Positions 12,582 to 26,000 of a DNA stretch of 54,157 bases are shown piece after piece; position 1 is the first letter of the stretch; each line of letters opens with the position of its first letter. Both the position numbers and the translations under genes were made by a program. Below the pieces are notes generated by a model, which was not told the DNA's origin, did no database searches, and worked only from the letters and a program-made list of their open reading frames with translations. Source of the DNA: Phoronis australis (taxonomy: Eukaryota; Phoronida; Phoronidae); the NCBI GenBank assembly GCA_002633005.1, contig NMRA01000427.1, positions 271,767 to 325,923 of the forward strand, written 5' to 3'.

Positions 12582-14532
12582 TGATTTTGAGCTTCACACC
12601 CAACTCATTAACTGGAGTCACATGGCCATATCTTTTTGTAAAATTTAGCAAAAAAGAAAACCCTCAGAAGTATCAATTATTTGAGAAAATTCCAATTGAT
12701 ATAAATGTTTCAGATGAGATTTCAAAAACACTGATGCAGTTTTGCAAATAATCATTTAATTTTCATTTTATGAAAATTACTTTTTCTTTCAAAAAATCCT
12801 AAAAGTTTTAATTTTGACAGCACCTCATGCAAAAGTGGAACATTTTAAAAAGTTTTAATAATTCCTAAGAGCATTTTGGAGAGAACAGGGCACCAGTCCT
12901 AGTATTTGGAAGTTTTGTCTAAAACCAATTTTGAGACGGCATTCCAAAATTAACCATTTTTAGAATTATTGAGTGATGGATACATTTTTGGAGTTATTAA
13001 CTTTGACCAGAGCTATAGACATTGGTAACAAATCACTAATACTAGAGGACCCTCTTGGAAAGCAGAGCTATCACTGAAGAGGCTACCCTCATTTTATATA
13101 TTGCAAGAAATAAATAAATAAATAAATAAATTATCGATGTCTGCCACTACTGCCAGGCATGCATCTAAATCAAGATGGGTGACTACCCATTTAAATAATT
13201 TCTCTCGAGAGCATTTATCAAGTGAAAACTTAGCTTAGGCAGCAGATGACTTGGCTGCAAACACGAAAGTTTTCAAAGCAAATCTGCACTGGGACTGTTC
13301 TCAGAGAATCACTTTTCTCATCCATAATATCATTTTAAGTGAAAACACAATCAAGGTCTTTAAATAAATGTTTAAAAGAATCATGCATGACCGTACGCTG
13401 TTTGGTAGTACACCCTTAGCACCACAACAACAGCCTAGACCACTACTTGTCTTGAAAGTTGAGAGTAAAAAACACATATGTCTGGCAAAAATAATTGCCA
13501 AAATCGTCATGTCTCCATTTTTTTTCAAAGTTCGGTCACTTTTGTTACCACTAAACGNTGATTTTGAGCTTCACACCCAACTCATTAACTGGAGTCACGT
13601 GACCATATCTTTTAGTAAAATTTAGCAAAAAAGAAAACCCTCAGAAGTATCAATTATTTGACAAAATTGCAATTGATATAAATGTTTCAGATGAGATTTC
13701 AAAAACACTGATGCAGTTTTGCAAATAATCATTTAATTTTCATTTTAAGAAAATTACTTTTTCTTTCAAAAAATTCTAAAAGTCTTATTTTGACAGCACC
13801 TCATGCAAAAGTGGAACATTTTAAAAAGTTTTAATAATTCCTAAGAGCATTTTGGAGAGAACAGGGCACCAGTCCTAGTATTTGAAAGTTTTGTCTAAAA
13901 CCAATTTTGAGACGACATTCCAAAATTAACCATTTTTAGAATTATTGAGTGATGGATACATTTTTGGAGTTATTAACTTTGACCAGAGCTAGACATTGGT
14001 AACAAATCACTAATACTAGAGGACCCTCTTGGAAAGCAGAGCTATCACTGAAGAGGCTACCCTCATTTTATATATTGCAAGAAATAAATAAATAAATAAA
14101 TAAATTATCGATGTCTGCCACTACTGCCAGGCATGCATCTAAATCAAGATGGGTGACTACCCATTTAAATAATTTCTCTCGAGAGCATTTATCAAGTGAA
14201 AACTTAGCTTAGGCAGCAGATGACTTGGCTGCAAACACGAAAGTTTTCAAAGCAAATCTGCACTGGGACTGTTCTCAGAGAATCACTTTTCTCATCCATA
14301 ATATCATTTTAAGTGAAAACACAATCAAGGTCTTTAAATAAATGTTTAAAAGAATCATGCATGACCGTACGCTGTTTGGTAGTACACCCTTAGCACCACA
14401 ACAATAGCCTAGACCACTACTTGTCTTGAAAGTTGAGAGTAAAAAACACATACGTCTGGCAAAAATAATTGCCAAAATGGTCATGTCTCCATTTTTTTTC
14501 AAAGTTCGGTCACTTTTGTTACCACTAAACGC
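12582..14532. repeat. Tandem duplication of a 977-bp unit
   Basis: Copy 1 (12582-13558) and copy 2 (13559-14532) agree except for scattered substitutions and small indels (for example CACATGGCC in copy 1 against CACGTGACC in copy 2). Both run from TGATTTTGAGCTTCACACCC to ACCACTAAACG. A single ambiguous base (n, 13558) sits exactly at the junction. That is what one expects when two diverged alleles are joined by an assembler, although a true tandem duplication cannot be excluded. Both copies contain an AAAT run and the same 75-codon open frame, which has no recognisable family. Confidence 0.9.
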
Positions 14533-16229
14533 TGTGTTATGGCCTCTTGATTCTTAACAATATAAACCATGCTTCAAAAATTCGTCTTTGCTTTTATTTC
14601 GTAAGGAATTTTGACAAAATAGAACTCCGCTTGTCTGCCATCTGGTGCTAAATTAAAGAAGTATTTACGTACCTCTGGTTAAGACAGATTTCCACAGAAT
14701 TCTGCCAAATTTGAAATTTTACTTCTCGCCAGAATTATTAGGAAGTATGCTTGGACATTTCTGAAGAGTTATTGTTAGGACTGTTACTAGCCACTAATTG
14801 TTTATTTATGTAATGGAATAGCATGTAATTTGCCATGATTTCGACAACGTAAATGCAATGCCTACAGAGAATTTTGTTATGTCTGAAGAACGAACAACAA
14901 GTGAGTCCATTTTCAACAAATAAATGTATACTTTCTGAATACTCAATGACATTTCATGTCCTACAATCATTTTACTTATGTGTGTGACATTTCTTGTGAA
15001 AATTAATTGTCATTTTTTGTGTGATTGTGTCCAGTCTAACAAGAGGTCTCTGAGCTGCGTGTTCTGCTTTTGCACCTGGTGTTGTGTGATGTGATAGCTC
15101 TAAGTCTGGTAATTAAAGTTGATTATCTCCTGCACTACCAGATTGCAAGCTGCATTTACAATGAAATTGTTATTACGAATCTAAAACATGGCTCCTTAGG
15201 CCTTAGTCCGTAAAAGAATTTCAAATGAATCGACTACAAAGAAGAAGAATCATAACTGCCACTAGTAGATATGTGCTGATGCCGCGTTGAAGCTGAAGAG
15301 CAAAAGGCCTCAAAATGGCTGATAACGAGTTTCCATGGCAACTCGGTGCTGAACAATTTATTCTTATTGAGAATCAGTTTGAAGTACTTCATTTACTAAC
15401 TCTCAAATGCAGAAGTGCGGGAAATTTAAAAATCAAATGAGTCATACAAATTAGGCAATGAAAACATAGCATATGTTCTGGACTTTGGTTGTTTTGAAAA
15501 CATGTGTTCACAGGCGGTGTTTTGCCAGCACTGCATGGTCGGATGATCCCAGATTTAGAAATCAGGCAATCACTGAATCACGGGCCCATTATTCAGCTGT
15601 TCATTTTATGAAACTTCTTCTCTAAATCGTGGGCCAGTATAAACGACCAGTGCCTACCAAAAATATCTACTAGAGAGGGAGGGAGTGAGAGAGGGAGGGA
15701 GGGCGAGANCGCTCTTCAAACGTTCATAAAAAGTCAACGGCTTAATGGATTTTGTTAATTTTTTTTTGTTTGACTCTGTTTTTGATGTTTTATTAAATCA
15801 ATGCATTTTTAAATATTAAATAAGAATTTGAAATTTTTTGTCACGTCCCTACCATTATGCAATATCAACAGCAATTTTTTCTTCCAACCATCAACTTGAC
15901 ATTTAAGTAGGCCTACTGTTGTCACAGTTATTTACACTTTGGCTTTATCAAGTACACGGCAAGTTCCTTAGGAGGACCGCCAACCTACAGCCCACAGTGC
16001 TAGCCACCAACCACAGCAGCAGTGGCAGTTAATACAAGTATACCTTAATTTACGATATTAGGCCTAGGGTCGAGTCGGTCACGACCTAACTTCCTAAGAA
16101 TAAAGAGTGACACTAACGACAGAAAAGTTTGGAATATCTGCCCTTTAACAGTCATCAAGGCAAAACCAAGAGCTCTGAGGTATAAAATACTTGTAACAAT
16201 AAGGGATATAAATCCCAGTAATGTCTTAC

Positions 16230-16310
16230 CAGTGATCTCTCTAGTTTCGAAACAGAAAGTGAGAAAGTGAATCAACCTCTTCTCGTTCTTGCGACACAAC
16301 TTCTGAAAGT
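16230..16310 (-). other. Candidate non-coding first exon of gene A
   Basis: The minus strand reads into a good donor, ATCACTG|gtaagac, ending the exon at 16230. The upstream limit is not defined; it is placed next to the TCACGTGA site at 16309-16316. No ATG-started frame joins it to the coding exons, so it would be 5' UTR. The equivalent donor of gene B (28312) also lies just downstream of a TCACGTGA site, followed by a shared GTGACATCTG word. This supports a duplicated promoter and first exon. Confidence 0.4.
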
Positions 16311-16318
16311 CACGTGAT
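16309..16318. promoter_or_regulatory. CLEAR/E-box-like site, gene A promoter
   Basis: GTCACGTGAT occurs beside the presumed first exon of gene A. It differs by one base from the GTCACGTGAC consensus bound by TFEB/MITF-type bHLH-zip factors. Gene B has the perfect version in the same place. Function is inferred only. Confidence 0.4.
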
Positions 16319-17019
16319 GTACAGCAATGGTGACATCTGGTGTTAGATAACCCCGTTGTGATAAACCGTGACCCGGGTAGCGGCTCTTCGTCACCGTGTG
16401 ATGAATGAGGAAATCCGGCATTCCAGGAATTTCCTTGACTGACCGTCAGTTACATTTTCTATGGCCTTGCGGAAAGTTGTTTATAGTTGGCCATAGGTGT
16501 GGCACAAAACTGCATATGCCTGTCAATGTTGAATTATTATAACGGAAATAATTTTGGGACTAAATAATTTTGGGACTACCGGCAAACTTCATTCACTAGT
16601 TGGCACTGACCCAGTTCATCGATCTGACTGAGCCGGGCATTCCGGCGGTAGCCGGCCAGATGACGCGCGGCTCAGTAAGTCCGGGCACAAGCATCTGAGT
16701 GCGCCAGAGTACAGTGCAGCGAATTTTCTTGAGGCAACGACTTTTATGGGTGTAAAATGACTGGTGACCCTGTGTCACTATGACTGAGAAATTTTCACAA
16801 CAAGAAGAAAGGAACTCCACTCGATCAGGTTTCGTTCGTTCATGCGGTCGCAAACCCGTGTCGATGTGCAAAAATGCATTTAAAAAATAGTTCGTTAGTC
16901 AGCCTGTTTACTGAAGTCGAGTGGCAAACTTACGCGCCGTCATGGATTGCGCACCAATCGAGGCGGGGCCGGCGCCTCCGTCGTAACCCTATAACGACGG
17001 TAAACTTGATTGTCATGAG

Positions 17020-17250
17020 GGCTTGACAGGGACCTCAGTCAGGGTTCTCACACTCCACTGATCCACTGACGCTTTGCCCAGTCACACATTCATAAAAGAG
17101 ATAAGCATACCAGCAGCTGACGCAGCAGTTATGAAGTAGAACTACTCTCTTTTATCACATCGTGTAGACTCACATTTTTTGAGAACCCAGACCGTCCTGA
17201 GTTGCACGCATACCAACTCCGGACAGTTTCTCACGACGATTAAGCGTTAT
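17020..17250 (-). repeat. Interspersed repeat, copy 1 (inverted relative to copy 2)
   Basis: Read on the minus strand, this segment matches 20105-20375. Shared blocks include GTGATAAAAGAGAGTAGTTC, GTGTGACTGGGCAAAGCG, AGTGGAGTGTGAGA, AGGTCCCTGTCAAG and CAGGACGGTCT. The boundaries fade at about 17020 and 17250. There is no coding capacity, so it is probably a non-autonomous transposon or SINE-like family. Confidence 0.8.
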
Positions 17251-19991
17251 GCGGATCGCAGTTTCGTTAACCACCGCAATGCGGCTGTCATGTGTTCCCC
17301 AATGCCGGAAAAACATAGAACCCTGATGATGTATAAGGCTGAAGACTATTACAGTAACAATGCCTTGTCTTGAATTGAAAAACCCTAATCTGCCAGAACT
17401 CGAGACTTCGAGTTGGCGCAGAACTCTCCGAGGCGGCCAAGTTCGATGTTTACCTTCAAACACGTACATGTAATCTCAAACCAGGCCTCGCGTCATAACC
17501 GGCGCGGCACACAGCGAGCAACTGGAGACCATGCAGTCGAAAATTGCGAGTACGGGTGGGATGGAAAACTATGAGGAGGGGGAGATTGCCCGAAAATTGT
17601 TAGCCACCGGGATGTCGAGGAATACCCTATAAGACCACCCGTCACTAGAATGACGAAGCGGCGAGATTGCATTTTCACCCTCTTTTGTTCAAAATTGTTT
17701 TAAATAATTGCTATGAAATCAGTGTCAAAACCAATTTATCAATTAATTTAAATGCGCAATAACAATTCTAACACGTACCATTTGCAAGACCGAAATTTGC
17801 CTGATTTCTGAGGCCTATTGCTGGATCGATCCTGGTTTTGCGCCGTGACTCATCACGGCATTCACTGCTTCGTTGTAGCGACCACTGACATTATTAAATT
17901 AATTATAGCCCCTTTTTCGTGTTCATTGTCAACTAACATTCCACGGCAGGTCAACCTTTTCAGCAAATGTTTCCCCGTGTGCATTTCCAGAGTCGGACAT
18001 TCTCGAAGGGGTACTGGTGTCGTTTTACTAAACGCCGTTTTGAAGATTTCCACCAATCGTCACCTGCCAATGCATCATTGGCGTCAATCTTCCAAATAAA
18101 ACGAAGGAATCAATTATTGGACATTATGGTTCTTGGTGGGTGGTCTTTTCGACACATTTACCATGAAATTCGCTAGGCCACGCTTGCTACTTAGCAGCCT
18201 TATAAGCCAAGTTCCTATCTTTTGAGGGTTGTTGAGGGTTACACTAGAATTTTGTTTCTGAGAACTGGATGAGATAGTCGTTCTTAACATCTGTTAATAG
18301 TCCAAAACCGGGCTTAGTATCGTTTTCAGCAAGACCTGATTGGCCCATTGCCTTCAGTTTTCGGAACGCCAGGAGAGAATTTCCACAAAAAAAAGAAAAC
18401 GAAAGACAAACCAATCCCCTCCTCTTCCAACCGAGCGCCTTCGGTATAAGAATTTGTGTACCGGTAGTAAAATGTTTCAAAAACTCCAGTCGTTTTTCAG
18501 CCGTGATCAACGATGCCTGTAACTGACGGGTTCGAATCGGCAGCTGAGGCAGTTCAAGAAACTGCCAATGGGCAGAGATCATATTGCTTAAAAAATACAT
18601 TGTAGTGAAAAATAGTCAGATAATGAGTGCAAGTTCACCATTTCTGGAGCGTTGTTTAAGAGGACTCCTTACGGCCGTTCAGTATGAGGCGAGATGATCG
18701 ACTCAAACACCGAAACAGGAAAGAAGCCTCCGCTTTATCAAAAATGTTGAAGACACTTATGATGATATTGAGAAAATATCCAACAATAATAAAACCATGA
18801 CAAAATGACCAGACTATCGTAACCACGAACGTAATTGTTCCCAAGTGCAACAGGACCGACTATTGGGCTCTGGATCAACAAAAGTAAGTGAATCAAAAAT
18901 AGCTATTTTTATGAGAAAACAACAGTTATTGAAATAAATTTGATAGGAATATATTTCAGTAATATTCTGATGAATTTATAAAGCATATATTTAAAAATGA
19001 GAAATTATGAGTAAATAGTCAATCACACAACTTTAGCAATTTATACATGAATAGACAAGTAAAACCTAAGATTACAATCACATAAATTGAACGATTGGCC
19101 ATTGGCTACTACGGCAAGAAACATTGGACCTTGTGTGAATCAGAGCCTATTTAAATGCAAAGTGACATGTTGGTGAGACAAGGTAAGATTACATCAATAC
19201 TTTACCACAAACTTACACAGGTATTATAACATCAATAACTAATAATGCTATGTCCATATTTCACTGATAAAGAATGTAGAAAACAACTCAGAAATGCCAA
19301 ATTCAACCATCACACTCTTCAAGTTATAATGATTAGAACTATGCTCTGTCTCCTGTCACTCACCATTGGTCGAGTACAAGTTTTAAGAAAAAAAGCATCG
19401 ACTACCGTTGTGTTGAAACTCATTTTTGTCTGGTTTCTAATTAGGTTTTTGTCATAACCTCCCTGAAGTAAAACTAAATTCTGCATAATCTGACAAAAAA
19501 TTCACTGTGTTTGATAATTTTAGATCATCTCAGTCTGATGATGTCACCGAACAGTTCCAACTGTTAACGTAAATATTGTACTGGTAACAAGTCAAAAGCA
19601 ATACTTGCCTACTAGAATTAAAAATGATGGTAATACCTTTATGCTTGAGTGTCTTGAATAAAAGTTCTAAATATACACACCCAACAAGATAAAATTTCCA
19701 ATTGCAAACTATAAAGAGTCAAAATTTGAATCAACTCACATAGGCACTCCATGGCCCACTCTGTAAGTGTGCTCTCAAAAGCAAAGTAATAGCCACAAGA
19801 AAATGACAATTAACACGACTGTATAAAATAACACACAAATTGACTCCCGAAGATAGAACGCATAATTGAGGTTAATTATTGACCCTAAAATGAATTTTAC
19901 TGTGACAATTAAAATTGTTTCAAGACATTAAACATCCTTCAGGAACTTTCAACACTTGGTGGTTCAGTCGCTGGTTCACTAGTGCCATCTA
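17251..19991. other. Intergenic DNA between genes A and B
   Basis: No gene can be supported. The short open frames here overlap in several frames and have no recognisable domain. The right part may carry the 3' UTR of gene B, which is read leftward. Confidence 0.45.
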
Positions 19992-20027
19992 TCACTGCTT
20001 CACGACATTACCATACGCTGGAGGGGC
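19992..20027 (-). CDS. Gene B last coding exon (APPAYGNVVKQ, stop)
   Basis: The acceptor cttcacacag precedes GCC CCT CCA GCG TAT and the exon ends in TGA. It joins in phase 0 to the exon ending at 22395. The PPAY..VVKQ ending resembles the PPPPYE..V ending known from vertebrate VOPP1. Confidence 0.78.
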   Translation of the reverse strand, partial: APPAYGNVVKQ

Positions 20028-23000
20028 CTGTGTGAAGAAGAGTCAAGGTCATTTTTACAAATAATGTGTGATTGCAATTTAAATCAAAGTTATGTCAGAG
20101 ATCATAACGCTTAATCTTCGTGAGAGACCGTCCAGAGTTGGTATATGGTGCAAGTCAGGACGGTCTTGGGTCTACAGTAAACCACAGTTCAACTGTGAGT
20201 CAAAACAAATGTGATAAAAGAGAGTAGTTCTACTTGCTGCGTCAGCTGCAGGTGCATGTATGCTTATCTCGTTTATGACACACAATGTGTGACTGGGCAA
20301 AGCGTTTTCAAAATAATGTGGATAAATCAGTGGAGTGTGAGACCTCTGAGGTCCCTGTCAAGTCCTCACGGCAATTTTACGTTATGTAACAAAATTGAGC
20401 ATACATTGAAAAAACATAACGTAGCACTCGAAAAACTACAAGCATTTGGTGAGTTAGTCCACTCCTTGACAGGAACACAACTGCCTGTCAAGTTCCTTCT
20501 CATGGCTTAGCCAATAGACAGGCAGATACACGACATCTGGACTGACAGACATGACAACTGTCTATGAGTAATAGTTTCTCAGAACAGTCATACTCCAAAG
20601 GGAAAATAGTTCTCAGTTATGCTTTTACTACAAAAAACAAAACTCTCGTTATATAAGCCCGAGTTTTATGGTCTGAGATCTTGGAAACCGTTTCAATCAC
20701 TTTTCACACAGGGTTTCTTTTATCAGAGATCATAAGTCCATTCTTAGCTATTAAAGATACTACGATATCTATTTGAACATAATTCATTGGCATGGTTCAT
20801 GAAAGCTGTTGTTAGGAATGGATATAAAAATTGGCAACTTCAAGGAAAATCCTGTGCTTTTTCCATGTTCCGTCAAATGTTTTAGTCTGGTAGATAACTA
20901 GATGTCATTTTATAATTAGTAAAAAATTCACAGTCGAATATCTATCACTTCCAAAACTAAAAATTGACATCCCAATAATTAATTGGAATTCTACAGCACT
21001 CCATGGTATACTCTTTGTTTGTATTGCCTGTTACGTGTCAGTTTTTGCCTGTGACAGAGTGAAATTTTAAGAACTGCTGGCCATTTTTCGCCGTAACTGT
21101 TGGAACCAATTAAGTGAATAAATTTATAAATGGTGCAAGAATAACTCACACACTTAGAGATCGAAATGCAGGTGTGACCACTCATATTCTGAGGGCTGGA
21201 ACACCATTTCCAAAAGCACATCTTACAATTGATGTTTTTACTTGCTATACTAGCCCCACCCCCACGTGAATTTTCCCTACCTAACTGACCAGGAATCCAA
21301 CACTAAGCACTTATGATTATATGAGCAGAATTTGGCAATGGTCACTTAAAAGGGTACTGGATTTTGAGAACCAGTTTGATACTCAGTGCAGAGAAAGCTG
21401 GTTCTCAGAATGTGAGACTCCTGAAGGTGACTATTACCCAGACCTATACGCGATCAAAAATGCTTTAAGCACAATGATCAGCCAAAATGGGCCAAAATTC
21501 AGCGACACACTCATGAACAAAATATGCAGAGCACTTGTCACAGCAGTGTGACTAACACTGGCATTTCCAATGCTAATTCTGATTCAGGTGTCCCGATGAA
21601 ACCGTTGACAAAGAAGCAGTACTGACAGCTCTGGGAATGCAATACGAAGACTATTATATAATTAAAAATTGACAAACAATTACTTGAACAATTGGCAGCA
21701 AATGAAAATTTCACAACAGAATGAGTCAATAAAGATGAGCGATGAATTGTAGTACAAATCCAATATCGTGAATTTGTAAATCCTCACTACTTCGCTTTTC
21801 AGAAATTTAGTTGTTAGTTGCTTTAGGCCTTGAAGTTTGCCAAAACACTGAAAAAATCTAAAAGTTCCATTTACAGGGGTAGGATCAAGATTAGACAAGA
21901 GGAGTCATTGTGGTCTGGTGGGATAAGTGCCCGCTTCCTTTATTCAAGGTCGTGGGTTCGAGCCCCACTCTAGTGCACTGCTAGATCCTAGAGTCAGGTC
22001 TCTAACTCGGTTTCAATTATAAATCAATAAAGTATAAAATGGTTTCAGGCGATCAGTGCAATGGGCAGACTTGAGTTGAATGGACTTAAGCCATTGTTTC
22101 ACTCTGAGAAAAAACGCAGCCTCGCATTCGCATAAACAGGTCTTCCACGGTCGTAGCTATGGCCTTTGGTAAAAGAGGCCCATCATCTTGATAACTATGC
22201 ATGCGACGTCAGTAATGTAATGTAGGGCAATGGTTGGTTCACCATTGAACATACAGAGTCAATCAGTGCATTTGCTGACAGGAAGTGAATTAATAGGATG
22301 CAGGAATCTTGTATTCTAATTTAACTAGGGACTACTTACAAACATAACAACACCCCCTTTACGTATAACTGGGTGATGAGACAGACTAACTGACCTGTGC
22401 ATAAGCGGGTGCGTTGTACTGCGGTGCCGCCCCCTGAGGGTAGGCTGTTGTCGCCGATGTGGTGGTGGCAGGTGGCATCACAGTTACGGTAGCACCGTAC
22501 ACAGGCTGTCCAGTGACAACCACTGTGCGCCGGTTATAGTAGCGGCGACGGCAGAAGAATCCGCAGATGGACAAGAAAAGAATGACAAAGAACCAGATGA
22601 GCCAGAACCCTGCAAAAGAAATAAAGTCGCACCTCAGTACAACGCACATCAATGGAACTTTGGAATTTGTGCATTATACCGACACTTTATTGTAGCCAGG
22701 GTGGAGTTATTTATAGGTCAACCGCACCTGCACACCTTAGATGACTTCAGTCATAAACCCTCTTGATCCGCAGGCCTTTATCAACGCTCATTTTTGCTCT
22801 ATGTGCTGGGTATATGTTATGTTTCATGTCCCAATGTAATAGATACTCAATATATCTAGCCTATGCTAACACAGGCACTGATGCTGCTTTCTTGAAGCAG
22901 AAGAATTAGTGTGGTCATGAAGAGCTCTAACAGAACTCTCACCTCAAACTGTATAGTAACACCTATGTGGAAACTGAACATTCTCGTCTGTGGTAAGACT

Positions 23001-26000
23001 AACAAAGCACTAGCTGCTGTCTCTGGGCCGAGATTTTTTTTAAATTGAGGAAACGATATGGAATGTTTCTAAGTAGTTAACTTTGTATTAAAATCCACCA
23101 GATGTCAGCAGTTGTACAGGTTTTGTTTAGTGGTCATAACCTATTTCTGCTCAAAAAGTGCCATAACAGTGATTGCGGCCAACTTGACATAGCAATTCAC
23201 TTAAACATTTATATATAATTAATTTTCATGAGTCTGTGTGGCTCTTGAAAAAAGTGGATTTAGATCTTTTAGAAAAAATAATGCGGGAGGGATTCTTTTC
23301 TTAAGCAGTAAGGGCTACATTTCTAAACAAGTAGGAGTGCAGATTGTTCTGTAGGAAATGGTGGCCACTCTCCCCTAAATCTATCAGTGTTCCTCATCAC
23401 AAGATAACATTTAATAAAACATTTTGGCCAACATGGTCACTATGGTGGCACTGACCACTGCAATTTCTTCAACTTTGCTACAAATTCTAGCCGATGGCCA
23501 CCTGATTTGTTTATTTTTTTCTCCATGATAATAAACGATACAAACAGCACCTTGAATTAAATAATACCGTAATCATCCAGATTAATGCCCAGGGCAATTA
23601 AATTGGGCAATTCAAAAATCAGGGGTTGGACTTTAAGCCAAGTATGGGGATTTAAAAAAGCAAAAATTTACGAGATGTCAGAGATGGGTATTTACCCTGG
23701 ATAATTCGGCTAGGGTAAATACCCACAGAGTTCAATTTATGTGGAATCTATATGCACGTCTTGAAAAAAGTAAGAAGGCAGTGAATAATTCCTGCCTAGA
23801 CAAGAGAAGGTGCCACTCAAACTTGAAAACTTGTCGAACGCATAAATATTTGGGGTGGGCTTTAAGCCAAACATGGTATTTCCAAGTGAGAAATCGGAAA
23901 TTTAAGGAGTGGCATTAATGAGGAAGGCGACCATTTTCATGCTAAGTAAAAAGGCAGATCTTTGCTTACCTTGGAGATAAATTGCTCGTGTTAACTGCTG
24001 TTCTCTATGTAATCACTATCCAAGGGACAATGACGTTAACGGCACAACAAAATGACGGTATACTAATTCTGCTATCACTTCTATACAGCAAATGTAACAT
24101 CCTACTGGCTAATGAGCAGTCTGCGTTGGTTATTGTGTATGCTCAAAGAAAATGACTGCAGAGCCAAGATGCAGGCCCTTTGCTTTGCTGTTAAAGTCTG
24201 GTTTTTCATTGTTGCATGGATAGTAGTCACCCAAGAAAAATGTCTCTCCAGGATAATCAAAATCTGTATTTATTTTTACTTTTTAATAAGGTAATTTAAG
24301 AAACTTCCTCTTAGAGTCAACCAGACCATGGTACAGTGTTCCATGGCTAGTATTGTCAAAGTGTGTTACAACAAAACCTTCCCGGACTAGTCTAAAATGT
24401 TTGATCTAACTGCAGTTTACTGTAGCCAAATAAATATGGATACAGAGCAGTCAGCTTGGGACCTGTGGAAAGGGGCATCAAAGCATGCACACATTCTAAA
24501 TCACATTTGTAGCACCACGTTTAGACTGTACACTGCATGTAATGATTATTATGGCAATTCTCCACTTATTTTGCACAAAATCAATTAAATATTAGGTTTT
24601 CATGATAGTCAGGGTTTACCAAGTAGACGGGCAAAAAATTAACTAAGAAATTAAGCGTCAACAACTGCCCATGTGAGAATTTAACAACACGCGGGGTACT
24701 GTGTGTTAACTAGGTCAGGCAAGAAATTCCCACCAGATAGACTCCAGAGAAATAAATAAGAGACATAATATAAGTCTTACCAATAATTGTGGATTTGCAA
24801 GATGAGGTGAGTTTGCTAAGTAAGTGGAGAATTGTCACACCACATCATATGGAAGACAGTGTGGCCCAGTGGTTTTTTAGTGCCCACTTCCTTTACTCAA
24901 GGTTGTGGGTTCGAGTCCCACTGGGACACAATGTTAAACCATAGATTTCGGTTTTTAGCTTCTCAGCTTGGTTTAAACTCTATATAAATCAAGCATGAAA
25001 CTGGTTCCACCTGGGCAGCTTGCGCGCGTCTGGTATATCGTATACCAGAACACCTGCCATTATATTTTTTCAAATAAGTGGAGAGTTACCATAATACAGG
25101 TCAGGTAATATAGAATCAGATACTTAAGTCATAACAACACTTACACCACCACGTGTACCAGTAAGATGTAGTGCAGCAAGTATTGTTCACTACGTCGCAA
25201 CAGTAAGTATTTCCTGAAACGAAGAGCAGATACAACTGTACCAACTGGTGCAGATTATGTCAAAGGTCACAGAAAGACAGACAAAACACTTGGATTTCCC
25301 CATCAAGACAGTTGAGCACAAGCAGATTTCCCCTGACACAACAGGCTGCCCGTGTTGACACGGAATGAGGAGTTTGCAAGAGTACAGATAATCTCAGTTT
25401 AATTGTATTTGAACACCACAATTTCTGAGCTTGCTAAAAAGTTTGGAAGGTCAGCTATTCAAGCAGTTAATGTTCAGAAATTTGAGAAAGGTCATCAGCC
25501 ATTGAGACTGAAGTGTGTTCGGAGATGGAAAAGGGCACTATGGGCAACATTTATCTCCCAATAATTATTGTCGTCCAAATGCTGGACGTGAGTGAAATAA
25601 CCAGCCATTCTTCAAAATCAAAGGGTGTGCAAGGCCAGTAAGATACTGATCAATTTTAAAATTTAAAAAATTGGTCACCAAACGCAATGGTCTCAGCAGG
25701 GACACAGGGCACATGAGTCACTATATAGCTAATTTTCATCTCCATTCCCATTGTCCATTTCCACAGTACCATTCACATGTGCTCTGTTGGCAATAGTCAC
25801 TTACAGGGGTACCAATTCTAAGAACCAAATTAATTTAAAGTCTGAAATTCAGATTCCATTTGCACCGAAATCTCCAAAACCGATTCTCAAAATGCAGGAC
25901 CCTATGAATGTGGAACCCAGTAACCGACTATTAATTTGTTAACAGCAAAAATGTTTACAATTATAGATTGGCTTAGCCACATTCCTAACATTCCTATTAA

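Noticed and set aside
13301-14502. Two identical-looking 75-codon minus-strand frames
   Set aside because: They recur only because the whole 977-bp unit is duplicated. The starts are non-ATG and no family is recognisable.
21910-24930. Functional tRNA genes at the two B-box sites
   Set aside because: Acceptor and anticodon stems are poor, and both copies share a non-tRNA tail, so SINE heads fit better.
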